Source of the DNA: Rhizobacter sp964253025
GTDB lineage: Bacteria; Pseudomonadota; Gammaproteobacteria; Burkholderiales; Burkholderiaceae_C
DNA: 64,000 nt
Direction of reading: 5' to 3'
Assembly: GCF_964253025.1 (NCBI RefSeq)
Contig: NZ_CAXUQC020000001.1
Span: forward strand, 3,100,001 to 3,164,000
A program made the position numbers and the translations under genes. Below are positions 52,041 to 62,168 of this stretch, one piece after another. The notes below the pieces were generated by a model. The model did not search any database and was not told the origin of the DNA. It worked only from the letters and a program-made list of their open reading frames with translations. Position 1 is the first letter of the stretch; each line of letters begins with the position of its first letter.

Positions 52041-52789
52041 GCCGGGTTGCCGATCTCGATGAAGGTGTGCTCGAGGCCGAAACGCTCGGCCAGGTGCGCT
52101 CCCAGCGCAGGCGCCCCATAGCGCTCGCTCGCGTGGTGGCCGCAGGCGATGAAGCTGACGCCCGTCTCGCGCGCGAGGTGCGCCTGCGGCTCGGAGATCT
52201 CGCCCGTCAGGAACACGTCGGCGCCCGCGGCGATCGCCGACTCGAAGTAGCCCTGCGCACCGCCGGTGCACCAGGCGACGCGGCGCAAGGGGCGACCTGC
52301 CTCGCCCTCGGCCAGCACCGGCTCGCGGCCCAGTCGCTCGGCCACCCGGGCGGCCAGGGCGCCTGCGGTGAGCGGCTCGCTGGCCGTGCCGATGAAGCCC
52401 AGCTCCTGTTCGCCGAAGCGGCCGTCGGCCTGCCATCCCAGCCGCTCGCCGAACCGGGCGTTGTTGCCGTACAGGGCGTGGGCGTCCAGCGGAAGGTGAT
52501 AGGCCAGGAGGTTGATGCCGTGGCGCAGCAGCAGTTCGATGCGCTGCTTGAGCCAGCCGGTGATGCGGCCGTCATGGCCCTTCCAGAAGAGGCCGTGGTG
52601 CACGAGCAGGGTGTCGGCTCCGTGCGCCACCGCCGCCTCGATCAGCGCGCGGCTGGCCGTCACGCCGGAGACCAGGCGCTGCACCTGCGGCGCACCCTCG
52701 ACCTGCAGGCCGTTCGGCCCATAATCTCGGAACTTCCCCACCTCGAGCAGGGTGTTCAAGTACGACTCGATGTCGGTGCGTGGGGTCAT
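52037..52789 (-). CDS. NIF3-like dinuclear metal protein (YbgI/GTP cyclohydrolase I type 2-like)
   Basis: 250 residues. NGLQVEGAPQVQRLVSGVTA, TLLVHHGLFWKG (two metal His), INLLAYHLPLDAH and FLTGEISEPQAHLARE with ACGHHASERYG are the conserved blocks of NIF3. Biochemical role unsettled. Start overlaps nothing upstream; the divergent DegS-like gene begins 18 bp away. Confidence 0.93.
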   Translation of the reverse strand: MTPRTDIESYLNTLLEVGKFRDYGPNGLQVEGAPQVQRLVSGVTASRALIEAAVAHGADTLLVHHGLFWKGHDGRITGWLKQRIELLLRHGINLLAYHLPLDAHALYGNNARFGERLGWQADGRFGEQELGFIGTASEPLTAGALAARVAERLGREPVLAEGEAGRPLRRVAWCTGGAQGYFESAIAAGADVFLTGEISEPQAHLARETGVSFIACGHHASERYGAPALGAHLAERFGLEHTFIEIGNPA

Positions 52790-52806
52790 GGAACAGGATC
52801 TCGGTG

Positions 52807-53979
<1,173 letters not shown>

Positions 53980-54029
53980 GCTGAGGGCGGGCGATGCGTA
54001 CTATCACGAGCGCCCCCCCGCCAATCCCT

Positions 54030-54761
54030 TCAGCCTTGGCGAAGGAACCGGGTCGTCGCCATCATGCGCAGGTTCTTCGACGCGTTGATCGATGGTGTGT
54101 GCATGACGCGCATGTCCATCACGAAGACGTCGCCCGCCCGGCCGCACATCTCGACCACCTCCACGCCCAGTTGACGCAGATGGTCGGCGTCCGCCCCCGC
54201 TCTAAGCGCGCTCCGGAGTGCCGTGCCGCGGGCGGCTGTCCGGACCTCGCGGCGATGTGAACGCGCCAGCGCGAGCGTGGCTCCGCCGCGAGGCGCGACA
54301 TCGTCGAGAAGGAAGAACACCTGGATGCCAGGCAGTCGGTCTGGCGACGCCGTGGCCACGTCGACGTGCCAGTTCAAGCCCTGAAGCGTCCAGTCACCCT
54401 GCAGGGGTGGCGACAGCAGGAATTGAATATCTGCCTGAGTCGACAGTGCTGAATCACCGAGTTCCGCAACCAGCGAAAGCAACGCGGGCGTCAGCAGAAG
54501 GTCCTGCAGTGCTCGAGGTTTCACCGCGGCGCCAAGGCGCGTGATCTGCTGGAAGACGGGAAGTTTGCGGAGCCGCCCATATCCCGACGCGCCCAGCCAA
54601 CGCTCGACCCGCTCCAGTATCTCTTCACGGGCGCCCGCCAAGCGCGAGGCCGGAAGAAGGCCTCGCAGGCGCACACAGCCCTCTTCGCTGAATCGCCTGG
54701 AGACGTCCGCTGCAGCGGGCGACGATGGCGATGCGCTCTTCCTGGCAATCGAACCGTGCAT
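54030..54761 (-). CDS. phytanoyl-CoA dioxygenase (PhyH) family protein
   Basis: 243 residues. Fe(II)/2-oxoglutarate oxygenase fold: LNWHVDVATASPDRLPGIQV has the HxD pair, FVMDMRVMHTPSINASKNLR the distal His and a following Arg for 2-oxoglutarate. FSEEGCVRLRGLLPASRLAG is the typical start. Substrate unknown. It interrupts the otherwise conserved degS-tatC neighbourhood and lies beside REP-like repeats, so it may be an added gene. Confidence 0.82.
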   Translation of the reverse strand: MHGSIARKSASPSSPAAADVSRRFSEEGCVRLRGLLPASRLAGAREEILERVERWLGASGYGRLRKLPVFQQITRLGAAVKPRALQDLLLTPALLSLVAELGDSALSTQADIQFLLSPPLQGDWTLQGLNWHVDVATASPDRLPGIQVFFLLDDVAPRGGATLALARSHRREVRTAARGTALRSALRAGADADHLRQLGVEVVEMCGRAGDVFVMDMRVMHTPSINASKNLRMMATTRFLRQG

Positions 54762-54816
54762 GAACCCAGTTTATTCAAACCCGGCGACCTGGTCAGGCGG
54801 TGGACTCGCAAGCTGT

Positions 54817-55015
54817 GGGGTCAGGTCCGCCATTTCGCAGCTCTTGGCGTGAGCGAGCCCCTCGCGAAGTCCAGGTGGGGCCGCGATTGATTTCAGCAGC
54901 TGCTCAATGGGCGGGGCGCGGACGGTGCGAAATGGCGGACCTGACCCCGCCTTGCTGTCCAGCCGCTTCGTGAGGGGTGCGAGGCCAACGGATGCGAATT
55001 GGCGGGCCTGACCCC
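54817..55015. repeat. three REP-like palindromic repeat units
   Basis: GGGGTCAGGTCCGCCATTTC at 54817-54839, its exact inverted copy TGCGAAATGGCGGACCTGAC at 54926-54948 and a diverged direct copy TGCGAATTGGCGGGCCTGAC at 54993-55015. The first two form a 23-bp inverted pair 86 bp apart. No gene lies in 54762-55052. Confidence 0.8.
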
Positions 55016-55052
55016 GCCTGTTGCTGACCCCCGCAGGTTCCGGCAGGCAGTC

Positions 55053-55823
55053 TCAGGCGACCGGCATGTCCTCGTCCGCCGGCGGCTGCGTCTTGCGGAT
55101 GAAGATGACGGCGGCCCAGATGCCGGCCTCGTAGAGCAGGCACATCGGGATGGCGAGCGCCAGCTGGGAGACGACGTCGGGCGGCGTGATGACGGCCGCG
55201 ATGATGAAGGCGATGACGATGAAGTAGCCGCGGAACTCCTTGAGCTTCTCGATCGACACCAGGCCCATGCGGGCCAGCAGCACCACCACCACGGGCACCT
55301 CGAAGGCGGCACCGAAGGCGATGAACATGCTCATCACGAAGCTGAGGTAAGCCTCGACGTCCGGCGCGGCGGTGATGCTCTTCGGGGCAAAGCTCTGGAT
55401 GAACGTGAACACCTGCCCGAAGACGAAGAAGTAGCAGAACGCCACGCCGAGGAAGAACAGCAGCGTGCTGGAGATGACGAGGGGCAGCACGAGCTTCTTC
55501 TCGTGCAGGTACAGGCCCGGGGCGACGAAGGCCCATACCTGGTACAGCACGACCGGCAGCGCCAGCAGGAAGGCCGCCATGAGCGTCACCTTCAGCGGCA
55601 CCATGAACGGCGAGATGACGCTGGTGGCGATCATCGCGCCGCCGGACGGCAGGCTCGACACCATGGGCATGGCGAGCAGGTCGAACAGGCCCGTGGGGCC
55701 CGGCCACAGGGCCAGTGCCCCGAAGCACACGCCGATGGCGATGACCGCACGGATGAGGCGGTCCCGCAGTTCGATCAGGTGCGAGACGAAGGGCTGTTCG
55801 GTCCCTTCCAGTTCGTCATTCAT
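55053..55823 (-). CDS. tatC: Sec-independent protein translocase TatC
   Basis: 256 residues, six helices. FVSHLIELRDRLIRAVIAIG is the signature start, YQVWAFVAPGLYLHEKKLVLP the conserved loop, and FGAAFEVPVVVVLL and ITPPDVVSQLALAIPMCLLYE the later ones. Core receptor for twin-arginine signal peptides. Last gene of tatA-tatB-tatC. Confidence 0.97.
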   Translation of the reverse strand: MNDELEGTEQPFVSHLIELRDRLIRAVIAIGVCFGALALWPGPTGLFDLLAMPMVSSLPSGGAMIATSVISPFMVPLKVTLMAAFLLALPVVLYQVWAFVAPGLYLHEKKLVLPLVISSTLLFFLGVAFCYFFVFGQVFTFIQSFAPKSITAAPDVEAYLSFVMSMFIAFGAAFEVPVVVVLLARMGLVSIEKLKEFRGYFIVIAFIIAAVITPPDVVSQLALAIPMCLLYEAGIWAAVIFIRKTQPPADEDMPVA

Positions 55824-55875
55824 GGGAATCCCGGCCCGCGGTCGGGCAACGTGCGATGTGGTCGGGGGTCATCGG

Positions 55876-56358
55876 TCAAGCCGATGAACGCGGTGGGCGG
55901 AAGCGGGCCACCCGGGCGGCGCCGGACTGCGCGCGATGGCGCACGCCGTTGCGCTGCTTGTACCACTGCGGCATGGCCGTACGGCGCAGCCGCCAGTTCT
56001 TCTTGGGGTGCTTGTAGCTCGGGACCGGCGGGGTCAGGCCTTCGTGGTAGTCCCCGCTGAAGGGCGCCGGCTCGGCATCGTTCCAGCTGCTGTTGAGCTC
56101 GCTCGTGGTCTGGTGGATCTGCTCCGACACCGATTTCTCGACGTTGCGGGCCGCGTCCTCGAACTCGCCCTTCATCTTCTTGAGCTCGTCGAGCTCGATG
56201 GAGCGGTTCACCTCGGCCTTCACGTCAGAGACATAGCGCTGCGCCTTGCCGATGAGGTGGCCGACAGTGCGGGCCACCCGGGGCAGTTTCTCGGGGCCGA
56301 TGACGATGAGCGCGACCGCGCCGATGAGGGCGATCTTGTCAAAACCGAAGTCGATCAT
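55876..56358 (-). CDS. tatB: Sec-independent protein translocase TatB
   Basis: 160 residues. FDKIALIGAVALIVIGPEKLP is the TatA/B helix with the GPE(K/R)LP hinge; an amphipathic helix and a polar tail follow. The length of the tail and the glutamate in the helix-hinge segment fit TatB rather than TatA. Confidence 0.95.
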   Translation of the reverse strand: MIDFGFDKIALIGAVALIVIGPEKLPRVARTVGHLIGKAQRYVSDVKAEVNRSIELDELKKMKGEFEDAARNVEKSVSEQIHQTTSELNSSWNDAEPAPFSGDYHEGLTPPVPSYKHPKKNWRLRRTAMPQWYKQRNGVRHRAQSGAARVARFRPPRSSA

Positions 56359-56405
56359 GCTGGAGGGGCGCCCGGTTCAGCGCAGCGCCAGGCGCGTGCG
56401 AAAGC

Positions 56406-56642
56406 TCACGACTTGGACTTTGCTTCCACGTCGACGGTGTTGGGGTCGGCGGCCTTGTTGGTCGTGACCTGCTGGGAGGGAGCGGCCGGGTCGGCGCTGG
56501 CCGAGCCGTCTTTCACGCCGTCCTTGAAGCCCTTGACGGCGCCACCCAGGTCGGAGCCGATGTTCTTCAGCTTCTTCGTGCCAAACACCAACACAACGAT
56601 CACCAGCACGATGAGCCAGTGCCAAATGCTGAACGAACCCAT
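56406..56642 (-). CDS. tatA: Sec-independent protein translocase TatA
   Basis: 78 residues. SFSIWHWLIVLVIVVLVFGT, then KKLKNIGSDLGGAVKGFKDG: the TatA helix and FGTKKL hinge. Forms the translocation pore. First gene of the tat group. Confidence 0.96.
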   Translation of the reverse strand: MGSFSIWHWLIVLVIVVLVFGTKKLKNIGSDLGGAVKGFKDGVKDGSASADPAAPSQQVTTNKAADPNTVDVEAKSKS

Positions 56643-56708
56643 GACGATCTCCTGAAGGAATACGAGGATTTTAGGCGAAGGAAGAATGCGGCGGCTTGAC
56701 GGCCGACA

Positions 56709-57059
56709 TCATCCCTTGGCCCAAGGCCGGGGCCCACCGATCACGTGCATGTGGAGGTGATAGACCTCCTGCCCGCCGTCGGACCCGGTGTTGATGATGG
56801 TGCGGAACCCGTTGGTCGCACCATGCTCGCGCGCCAGGCGCGGCGCCAGGGCGAGCATCCTGCCCAGCATGCCAGCGTCTTGTGACGGGTCGATGTCGGA
56901 AAGTGTAGCGATGTGCGCCTTGGGGATGATGAGCAGGTGCACCGGCGCCCATGGCGCAATGTCGTGGAAGACGAGGAACTCGTCGTCCTCGTAGGCCTTG
57001 CGGCTCGGGATCTGGCCCGCGACGATCTTGCAGAAGATGCAGTTGTGGTCGACGTTCAT
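56709..57059 (-). CDS. HIT family protein (HINT-like)
   Basis: 116 residues from ATG 57059. NCIFCKIVAGQIPSRKAYED start and the histidine triad in EVYHLHMHVIGGP; HLLIIPKAHIATLSDI is the middle motif. Likely an adenosine phosphoramidase of the HINT branch. Placed between hisE and tatA as usual in this order. Confidence 0.95.
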   Translation of the reverse strand: MNVDHNCIFCKIVAGQIPSRKAYEDDEFLVFHDIAPWAPVHLLIIPKAHIATLSDIDPSQDAGMLGRMLALAPRLAREHGATNGFRTIINTGSDGGQEVYHLHMHVIGGPRPWAKG

Positions 57060-57073
57060 GGGAGGCGGCACCC

Positions 57074-57451
57074 TCAGTTCGGAAGCGGCGTGTTGGAGTT
57101 GAGGTTCACCCAGCCCCGCACGATGCGGTAGAGGAACCAGATGGAAATCAAGGTCCAGGCGATCCAGCCGGGGGCCACGAGCAGGAGCCACAGGGGCGCC
57201 GTGACCACATAGGCCACACCTGCCCACAGGACCGTGCTGATGCGCCAGCGGAAGTGCGACTCCTGCCACGTGCCGGTCGCATCATCCTTCTTCACCAGGT
57301 CGAGCACGAAGGCCACGATCAGCAGCACGATGCTCGCCTGGGCGCCCGGCAGCAAGGCGCAGACGGCCACGAAGGCGTGCAGCGCGTAGCTGATGTGGCC
57401 GATGGTCTTGAGCGACCGTTCCTTCTGAGTCAGGCTGATCAGTTCGTTCAT
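57074..57451 (-). CDS. DUF4870-like membrane protein
   Basis: 125 residues from ATG 57451. ERSLKTIGHISYALHAFVAV, ASIVLLIVAFVLDLVKKDDA, ESHFRWRISTVLWAGVAYVV and WTLISIWFLYRIVRGWVNLN: three or four helices with the HF.WR motif of the DUF4870-like group. Start overlaps hisE stop by 4 bp, so it is coupled to it. Confidence 0.85.
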   Translation of the reverse strand: MNELISLTQKERSLKTIGHISYALHAFVAVCALLPGAQASIVLLIVAFVLDLVKKDDATGTWQESHFRWRISTVLWAGVAYVVTAPLWLLLVAPGWIAWTLISIWFLYRIVRGWVNLNSNTPLPN

Positions 57452-57804
57452 GTGCCGTCCCCTTCCCTTGCCTGGAGCTTGCGGGATGCGAACTCCTCCA
57501 GCCCTGAGAGTCCCTCGCGCCGCTCCAGTTCCGCCAGCACGTCGGCCGGCTTGAGCCCGAAGGCCTCGAGGGCGAGCATCGAGTGGAACCACAGGTCGGC
57601 CACCTCGTAGACCACCTTCTTCGGGTCGCCGTCCTTGGCGGCCATCACGGTCTCGGTGGCTTCCTCGCCGATCTTCTTGAGGATGGCGTCGGTGCCCTTG
57701 CCGAACAGGCGGGCGACGTAGCTCTTGTCAGGGTCGCCTCCGCGCCGCTGAGCGATGACTTCCGCAAGCCGGGCCAGGGTGTCGTTGCCGTGGGAGGTGC
57801 TCAT
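57448..57804 (-). CDS. hisE: phosphoribosyl-ATP pyrophosphatase HisE
   Basis: 118 residues. SYVARLFGKGTDAILKKIGE, EATETVMAAKDGDPKKVVYE and VADLWFHSMLALEAFGL are the MazG-like HisE motifs. Second step of histidine synthesis. Overlaps hisI by 4 bp. Confidence 0.95.
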   Translation of the reverse strand: MSTSHGNDTLARLAEVIAQRRGGDPDKSYVARLFGKGTDAILKKIGEEATETVMAAKDGDPKKVVYEVADLWFHSMLALEAFGLKPADVLAELERREGLSGLEEFASRKLQAREGDGT

Positions 57805-58190
57805 TTGTAGATGTGCTCCGGGTCTTTCAGCACCGGCTCGACCGTTTGCCAGGCGCCGCCTTCGTACTTCTTGAAGAAGCAGCTGTGCCGGCCGGTATGA
57901 CAGGCGATGCCCGGCTCGTGCCCGCGCTGGGTGACCTTCAGCAGCACCACATCGTTGTCGCAGTCGAGCCGGATCTCGTGCACCGTCTGGATGTGCCCCG
58001 ATTCCTCGCCCTTGTGCCACAGGCGCTTGCGTGAGCGGCTCCAGTACACCGCTTCACCGAGTTCGGCGGTGCGGGCCAGTGCCTCGCGGTTCATGAAGGC
58101 GAACATCAGCACGTCGTTCGTGCCGACTTCCTGCGCGATCACGGGCACGAGCCCCTGGGGGTCCCACTGGATGTCGTCGAGCCAATTCAT
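57801..58190 (-). CDS. hisI: phosphoribosyl-AMP cyclohydrolase HisI
   Basis: 129 residues. VLMFAFMNREALARTAELGE, YWSRSRKRLWHKGEESGHIQ and the metal-binding LDCDNDVVLL and CHTGRHSCFF. Third step of histidine synthesis; separate from hisE here rather than fused. Confidence 0.96.
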   Translation of the reverse strand: MNWLDDIQWDPQGLVPVIAQEVGTNDVLMFAFMNREALARTAELGEAVYWSRSRKRLWHKGEESGHIQTVHEIRLDCDNDVVLLKVTQRGHEPGIACHTGRHSCFFKKYEGGAWQTVEPVLKDPEHIYK

Positions 58191-58206
58191 CGGGCCAGTG
58201 TAACCA

Positions 58207-58635
58207 TCATGCGGCGTGTGTCGCGCCCGCGAAGCCGCGCTCCTCGGCGAACCACTGCAGCACCGGCACCGTGCCCGGCAGCACCGGTCGAACGGCCACC
58301 GGCAAGGTCTGCCAGGCCATGGCCTGCTGCTCGCGCATCTCGAAGTCGCCGGACCACTCGTAGACCTTGCAGAAGTGCAGTCGCACCCGGGCATGAGGGT
58401 AGTCGACGAGCTCGATGCGCCAGGGGTGCACGGCGCCGATGGTGATGCCGAGCTCCTCGTGCAGCTCGCGGCGCAATGCCGCTTCCACCGATTCGCCGGC
58501 CTCCAGCTTGCCGCCCGGGTACTCCCAGTAGCCGGCGTAGACCTTGCCCTCCGGCCGCGAGGTCAGCAGGAAGCGGCCATCGCCGTCGATCAGCACGCCG
58601 ACGGCCACGTCGACGGGCGCGCGCTCGCCGCTCAT
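58207..58635 (-). CDS. mutT: NUDIX hydrolase, MutT-like
   Basis: 142 residues from ATG 58635. The Nudix box is GGKLEAGESVEAALRRELHE followed by ELGI; GRFLLTSRPEGKVYAGYWEY precedes it. Closest to MutT, which removes 8-oxo-dGTP. Overlaps the DUF815 gene by 4 bp. Confidence 0.88.
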   Translation of the reverse strand: MSGERAPVDVAVGVLIDGDGRFLLTSRPEGKVYAGYWEYPGGKLEAGESVEAALRRELHEELGITIGAVHPWRIELVDYPHARVRLHFCKVYEWSGDFEMREQQAMAWQTLPVAVRPVLPGTVPVLQWFAEERGFAGATHAA

Positions 58636-59507
58636 CCGCGCCTCCCGCTGAAGTCCTTGGCGAACTGGAAAGCCACGCGACCCGAACGCGACCCGCGCTC
58701 CAGCGCCCAGACCAGGCTTTCCTGGCGCGCGGCGACGATGTCCTCTTCGGACACGCCGTATCCGCGCAGCCATTGCGCCACCACGGCCAGGTACTCGTCC
58801 TGGCTGAAGGGGTAGAAGCTCACCCACAGGCCGAAGCGCTCGCTGAGCGAGATCTTCTCCTCCACGCCCTCGCCGGGATGGACCTCGCCGTCCTCGGTGT
58901 GCTTGTAGGTGAGGTTTTCCTTCATGTACTCGGGCAACAGGTGGCGCCGGTTGCTGGTGGCGTAGATGAGGAGGTTGTCGGCCGCCTGCGAGACGGTGCC
59001 GTCGAGGATGGACTTCAGTTCCTTGTAGCCGGCTTCGCCGTCGTCGAAGCTCAGGTCATCGCAGAACACGATGAAGCGCTCGGGCCGCTCCGCCACCAGG
59101 TCCACGAGGTCGGGCAGGTCGACGAGATCGGCCTTGTCGACCTCGATCAGGCGCAGGCCCTGGTCAGCGAACTCGTTGAGGCAGGCCTTCACGAGCGAGC
59201 TCTTGCCGGTGCCGCGGGCGCCGGTCAGCAGCACGTTGTTGGCCGGGTGCCCGCCGACGAACTGCGCGGTGTTTCGCAGCAGCCGCTCCTTCTGCGGTTC
59301 GACCTCCACCAGGTTGTCCAGGCGGATGTGGGCCACGTGGCGCACGGGTTCGAGCCGGCTGCCACCGGCGCGCTTGCGGTAGCGGAACGCCACGGAGGCG
59401 GACCAGTCCGGCGCTTCGAGCGGATGCGGCAGCACCGCCTCCAGCCGCGTGATCAGCGCCTCGGCGCGGGTGATGAGGTGTTGCAGGGCGTCAGGGGCGA
59501 GGGGCAT
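58632..59507 (-). CDS. DUF815 AAA+ ATPase
   Basis: 291 residues from ATG 59507. Walker A LLTGARGTGKSSLVKACLNE, Walker B FIVFCDDLSFDDGEAGYKEL, sensor LLIYATSNRRHLLPEYMKEN, arginine region SLSERFGLWVSFYPFSQDEY. The family is widespread in proteobacteria and uncharacterised. The open frame continues far upstream but the family starts here. Confidence 0.92.
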   Translation of the reverse strand: MPLAPDALQHLITRAEALITRLEAVLPHPLEAPDWSASVAFRYRKRAGGSRLEPVRHVAHIRLDNLVEVEPQKERLLRNTAQFVGGHPANNVLLTGARGTGKSSLVKACLNEFADQGLRLIEVDKADLVDLPDLVDLVAERPERFIVFCDDLSFDDGEAGYKELKSILDGTVSQAADNLLIYATSNRRHLLPEYMKENLTYKHTEDGEVHPGEGVEEKISLSERFGLWVSFYPFSQDEYLAVVAQWLRGYGVSEEDIVAARQESLVWALERGSRSGRVAFQFAKDFSGRRG

Positions 59508-59696
59508 CGGCGGCGGCAGGCAAACAGCGAAGCCGGCCAGTTTACCGGCCGGCGCCCTGGTGCCCCGCCCTGCCCGACCGCACGGGCCGCCGGGTTTGCC
59601 TGCTTGCGTAGGGTTTTCGGTTCGGTGCAAAGTGCCGGCACCGTCACCGCCGCCCGGCCGCGTGACGGACACAAGAAAACCGATGGAGACTTGACG

Positions 59697-61310
59697 ATGC
59701 TGTTTGATCGAAAGCGCACGCTGCGCATGGGCCTGGCCGCCTGCCTGCTGACCCTCGGCTCGGCCGCAACGGCCGCCCACAAGGCGCAGGACACCCCGGT
59801 GGCCTGGGTGAATGGCCAGCCAGTCCAGCGGACCACCCTCGTGGAACTGCTCAACCAACGTGCCGGCGCGGCAGCCGCCACGGCACCCGGCCGCCCCCTC
59901 GCACCCGTCACGCTCGCTGACCGGCAGCGGGCGCTCGACGACATCATCCAGATGGAGCTGCTGATGCAGCGGGCGGAGGCGGAAGGTCTGACCCGCCATC
60001 CGCTCGCCCGGGCCGAGCTCGAATTCCAGCGCGACCAGGTGCTGGGCCAGCGCCTGCTGCGCCTGCTCGCCCAGGAGACGCAGGCCGACGAGTCCGAGGT
60101 GGCCGCGCGCCACCGCGAGATGAAGACCGAGCACCTGGTGAGCGCCCGCCACATCCTGCTGCGCGACGAAGCGGCCGCCCGCAAGGCCATCAGCCGGTTG
60201 CAAGGCGGAGCGGCATTCAAGGCGCTGGCCCGCGAGCTGTCCCTGGACAAGGACACCCGCGAGCATGGCGGGCTGCTGCCCACGTCCGACGCGACCGCGT
60301 TCGTGCCCGCATTCGCCGAGGCCACCATCACGCTCGCGCCGGGCGACTACACCCGCACGCCGGTGCAGACCGACTCGGGCTGGCACGTCATCCTGCTCGA
60401 GTCTCGCAAGAGCACCGAGCCGCCGACGCTCGAAGCGGCCCGGGAGTGGCTGACGCCGCGCATCGTGCAGGAGAAGGTCGATGCACAGGTGGCGGCGTGG
60501 CGCGAGGCCGCCGACGTGAAGCTGCTGCAGCCGCTGGATGACAAGCCGCTCGATGACGTGTCGGGCGACGTGGCGACGATCGATGGGCGGCCGGTGTCCC
60601 GGGCCATGCTCGAGCAGCTCGTGCTCGCGCGCAACGGCATCGAGGGTCCGGCGCCATCGTCGGGGAGCAGCAAGGCTGCGACGCGCATCGTCGGGCGCGA
60701 AAGCACCCTGGACGAACTGGTCATGGTGGAGTTGCTCGCCCACAAGGCGCGCGAACGCGGACTCGACAAGAACCCGTCGGTGATGGCCGAGGCCGAGCTC
60801 CAGGCCAAGACGGCGGGCGGCCGGATGTACGTGCGCCACCTCATCGCCCAGACGCAGGTGAAACCGGCCGAGCTGCAGGCCGTCTACCGCACCGACGTGC
60901 CGCCCCACGACTTCAAGCTGAGCCAGATCGTCGTGGCCGATGAAGCGCAGGCCCGCGAGCTCATCGCCGAGCTGGGCCGCGGCAAGCCGTTCGCTGACCT
61001 GGCGCGCGAGCACTCGATCGACGAGGGGACGCGCGCGCAGGGCGGTTCACTCGACTGGCGGGCCGTTCACGAAATGAAACCCGAGGTGGCCGCGGTCGTG
61101 CGCAAGCTCAAGCCCGGCCGCCATGCCACCGCGCCGGTGCACACCGACATCGGCTGGCACGTCGTCCGGCTCGACGCCCGGCGGACGTCGGCCAAGCGAC
61201 CCGACCTGAAGGAAGCGAGTGCATGGCTCGTGCCGAAGGTGCTGCACGACAAGGTGCAGGCGCGGCTGGCCACGCTGCGGGCGCAGGCAGACGTGAAGAT
61301 GGTGCAGTGA
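59697..61310 (+). CDS. peptidylprolyl isomerase with two parvulin domains
   Basis: 537 residues from ATG 59697. Signal peptide (MGLAACLLTLGSAATAA). Two successive modules, each a SurA/PrsA-like N-terminal helix region and a PPIC domain: first VSARHILLRDEAAARKAISR to VQTDSGWHVILLESRKS (about 145-240), second FKLSQIVVADEAQARELIAE to VHTDIGWHVVRLDARRT (about 420-515). Periplasmic folding helper. The tandem arrangement looks like an internal duplication. Divergent from the DUF815 gene. Confidence 0.88.
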   Translation: MLFDRKRTLRMGLAACLLTLGSAATAAHKAQDTPVAWVNGQPVQRTTLVELLNQRAGAAAATAPGRPLAPVTLADRQRALDDIIQMELLMQRAEAEGLTRHPLARAELEFQRDQVLGQRLLRLLAQETQADESEVAARHREMKTEHLVSARHILLRDEAAARKAISRLQGGAAFKALARELSLDKDTREHGGLLPTSDATAFVPAFAEATITLAPGDYTRTPVQTDSGWHVILLESRKSTEPPTLEAAREWLTPRIVQEKVDAQVAAWREAADVKLLQPLDDKPLDDVSGDVATIDGRPVSRAMLEQLVLARNGIEGPAPSSGSSKAATRIVGRESTLDELVMVELLAHKARERGLDKNPSVMAEAELQAKTAGGRMYVRHLIAQTQVKPAELQAVYRTDVPPHDFKLSQIVVADEAQARELIAELGRGKPFADLAREHSIDEGTRAQGGSLDWRAVHEMKPEVAAVVRKLKPGRHATAPVHTDIGWHVVRLDARRTSAKRPDLKEASAWLVPKVLHDKVQARLATLRAQADVKMVQ

Positions 61311-61398
61311 AGCCGGTCCGCCTGGGGCGGGCATTCGCCGCTCCGCTCATCGATGAGACGCCGTCCGGTGCGGGCGCGGCACCCCGGCCGCGCGGGCC

Positions 61399-62049
61399 TC
61401 AGCCGACCAGCAGGTTCAGGGCGGCGTCCAGGTGCTCGACCGGGTTGCGCTTGAAGCCCGAGCGGGCGTAGCGCTGCAGTCGGCCGACGACGAAGCCGGT
61501 CAGGACCGAGGCCTGCGCATTGGCATCCACGGTCGGTGACGCCGACCCGGTGGTCTCGGCCGCGCTGCGCAGGCTCTGGCGCAGTTGTGACTCGATGCGG
61601 TCGAAGAACTGGTTCATGCGCGTCACCAGCCGCTCGTTCTCGAAAACCAGGGCGTCGCCCACCATGACGCGCGTCATGCCCGGGTTCTTTTCGCTGAACT
61701 GCAGCACCACCGTGAGGATCTGGCGCGCCTGCATCGCCCCGGACGGTTCGCGTTCGGCGATCTGGTTCACGAGGGTGAACACGCTTTGCTCGATGAACTC
61801 GATCAGGCCCTCGAACATCTGCGCCTTGCTCGCGAAGTGTCGGTACAGGGCCGCCTCCGACACCTCCAGCCGGCCGGCCAGGGCCGCCGTGGTGATGCGC
61901 TCGGCGCCCGGCTGCTCCAGCATGGCCGCGAGCGTCTGGAGAATCTGCACCCGGCGCTCGCCCGGCTTCGGGCGCTTGCGGGCAGGGGCCTCGACGGTGC
62001 CGGCGGGAACTGCGACCGAATCTTCAGGGCGGGGCGAGGTGTCGGTCAT
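61399..62049 (-). CDS. slmA: nucleoid occlusion factor SlmA (TetR family)
   Basis: 216 residues. ERRVQILQTLAAMLEQPGAE, RITTAALAGRLEVSEAALYR and HFASKAQMFEGLIEFIEQSV are the TetR-type helix-turn-helix start as in SlmA/Ttk, which blocks FtsZ assembly over DNA. The C-terminal FVVGRLQRYARSGFKRNPVE is typical. Confidence 0.92.
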   Translation of the reverse strand: MTDTSPRPEDSVAVPAGTVEAPARKRPKPGERRVQILQTLAAMLEQPGAERITTAALAGRLEVSEAALYRHFASKAQMFEGLIEFIEQSVFTLVNQIAEREPSGAMQARQILTVVLQFSEKNPGMTRVMVGDALVFENERLVTRMNQFFDRIESQLRQSLRSAAETTGSASPTVDANAQASVLTGFVVGRLQRYARSGFKRNPVEHLDAALNLLVG

Positions 62050-62168
62050 TGCAGTCTCTGGGTCTGTTCACACACGACAGGGGCAGTTCGATGCGGCCGG
62101 ACCGGCACGCGAATTCACTGGCGAAACGGGCCAAAAGCGGGCGGATCACGGGCTGAAACTAGGGGTTG

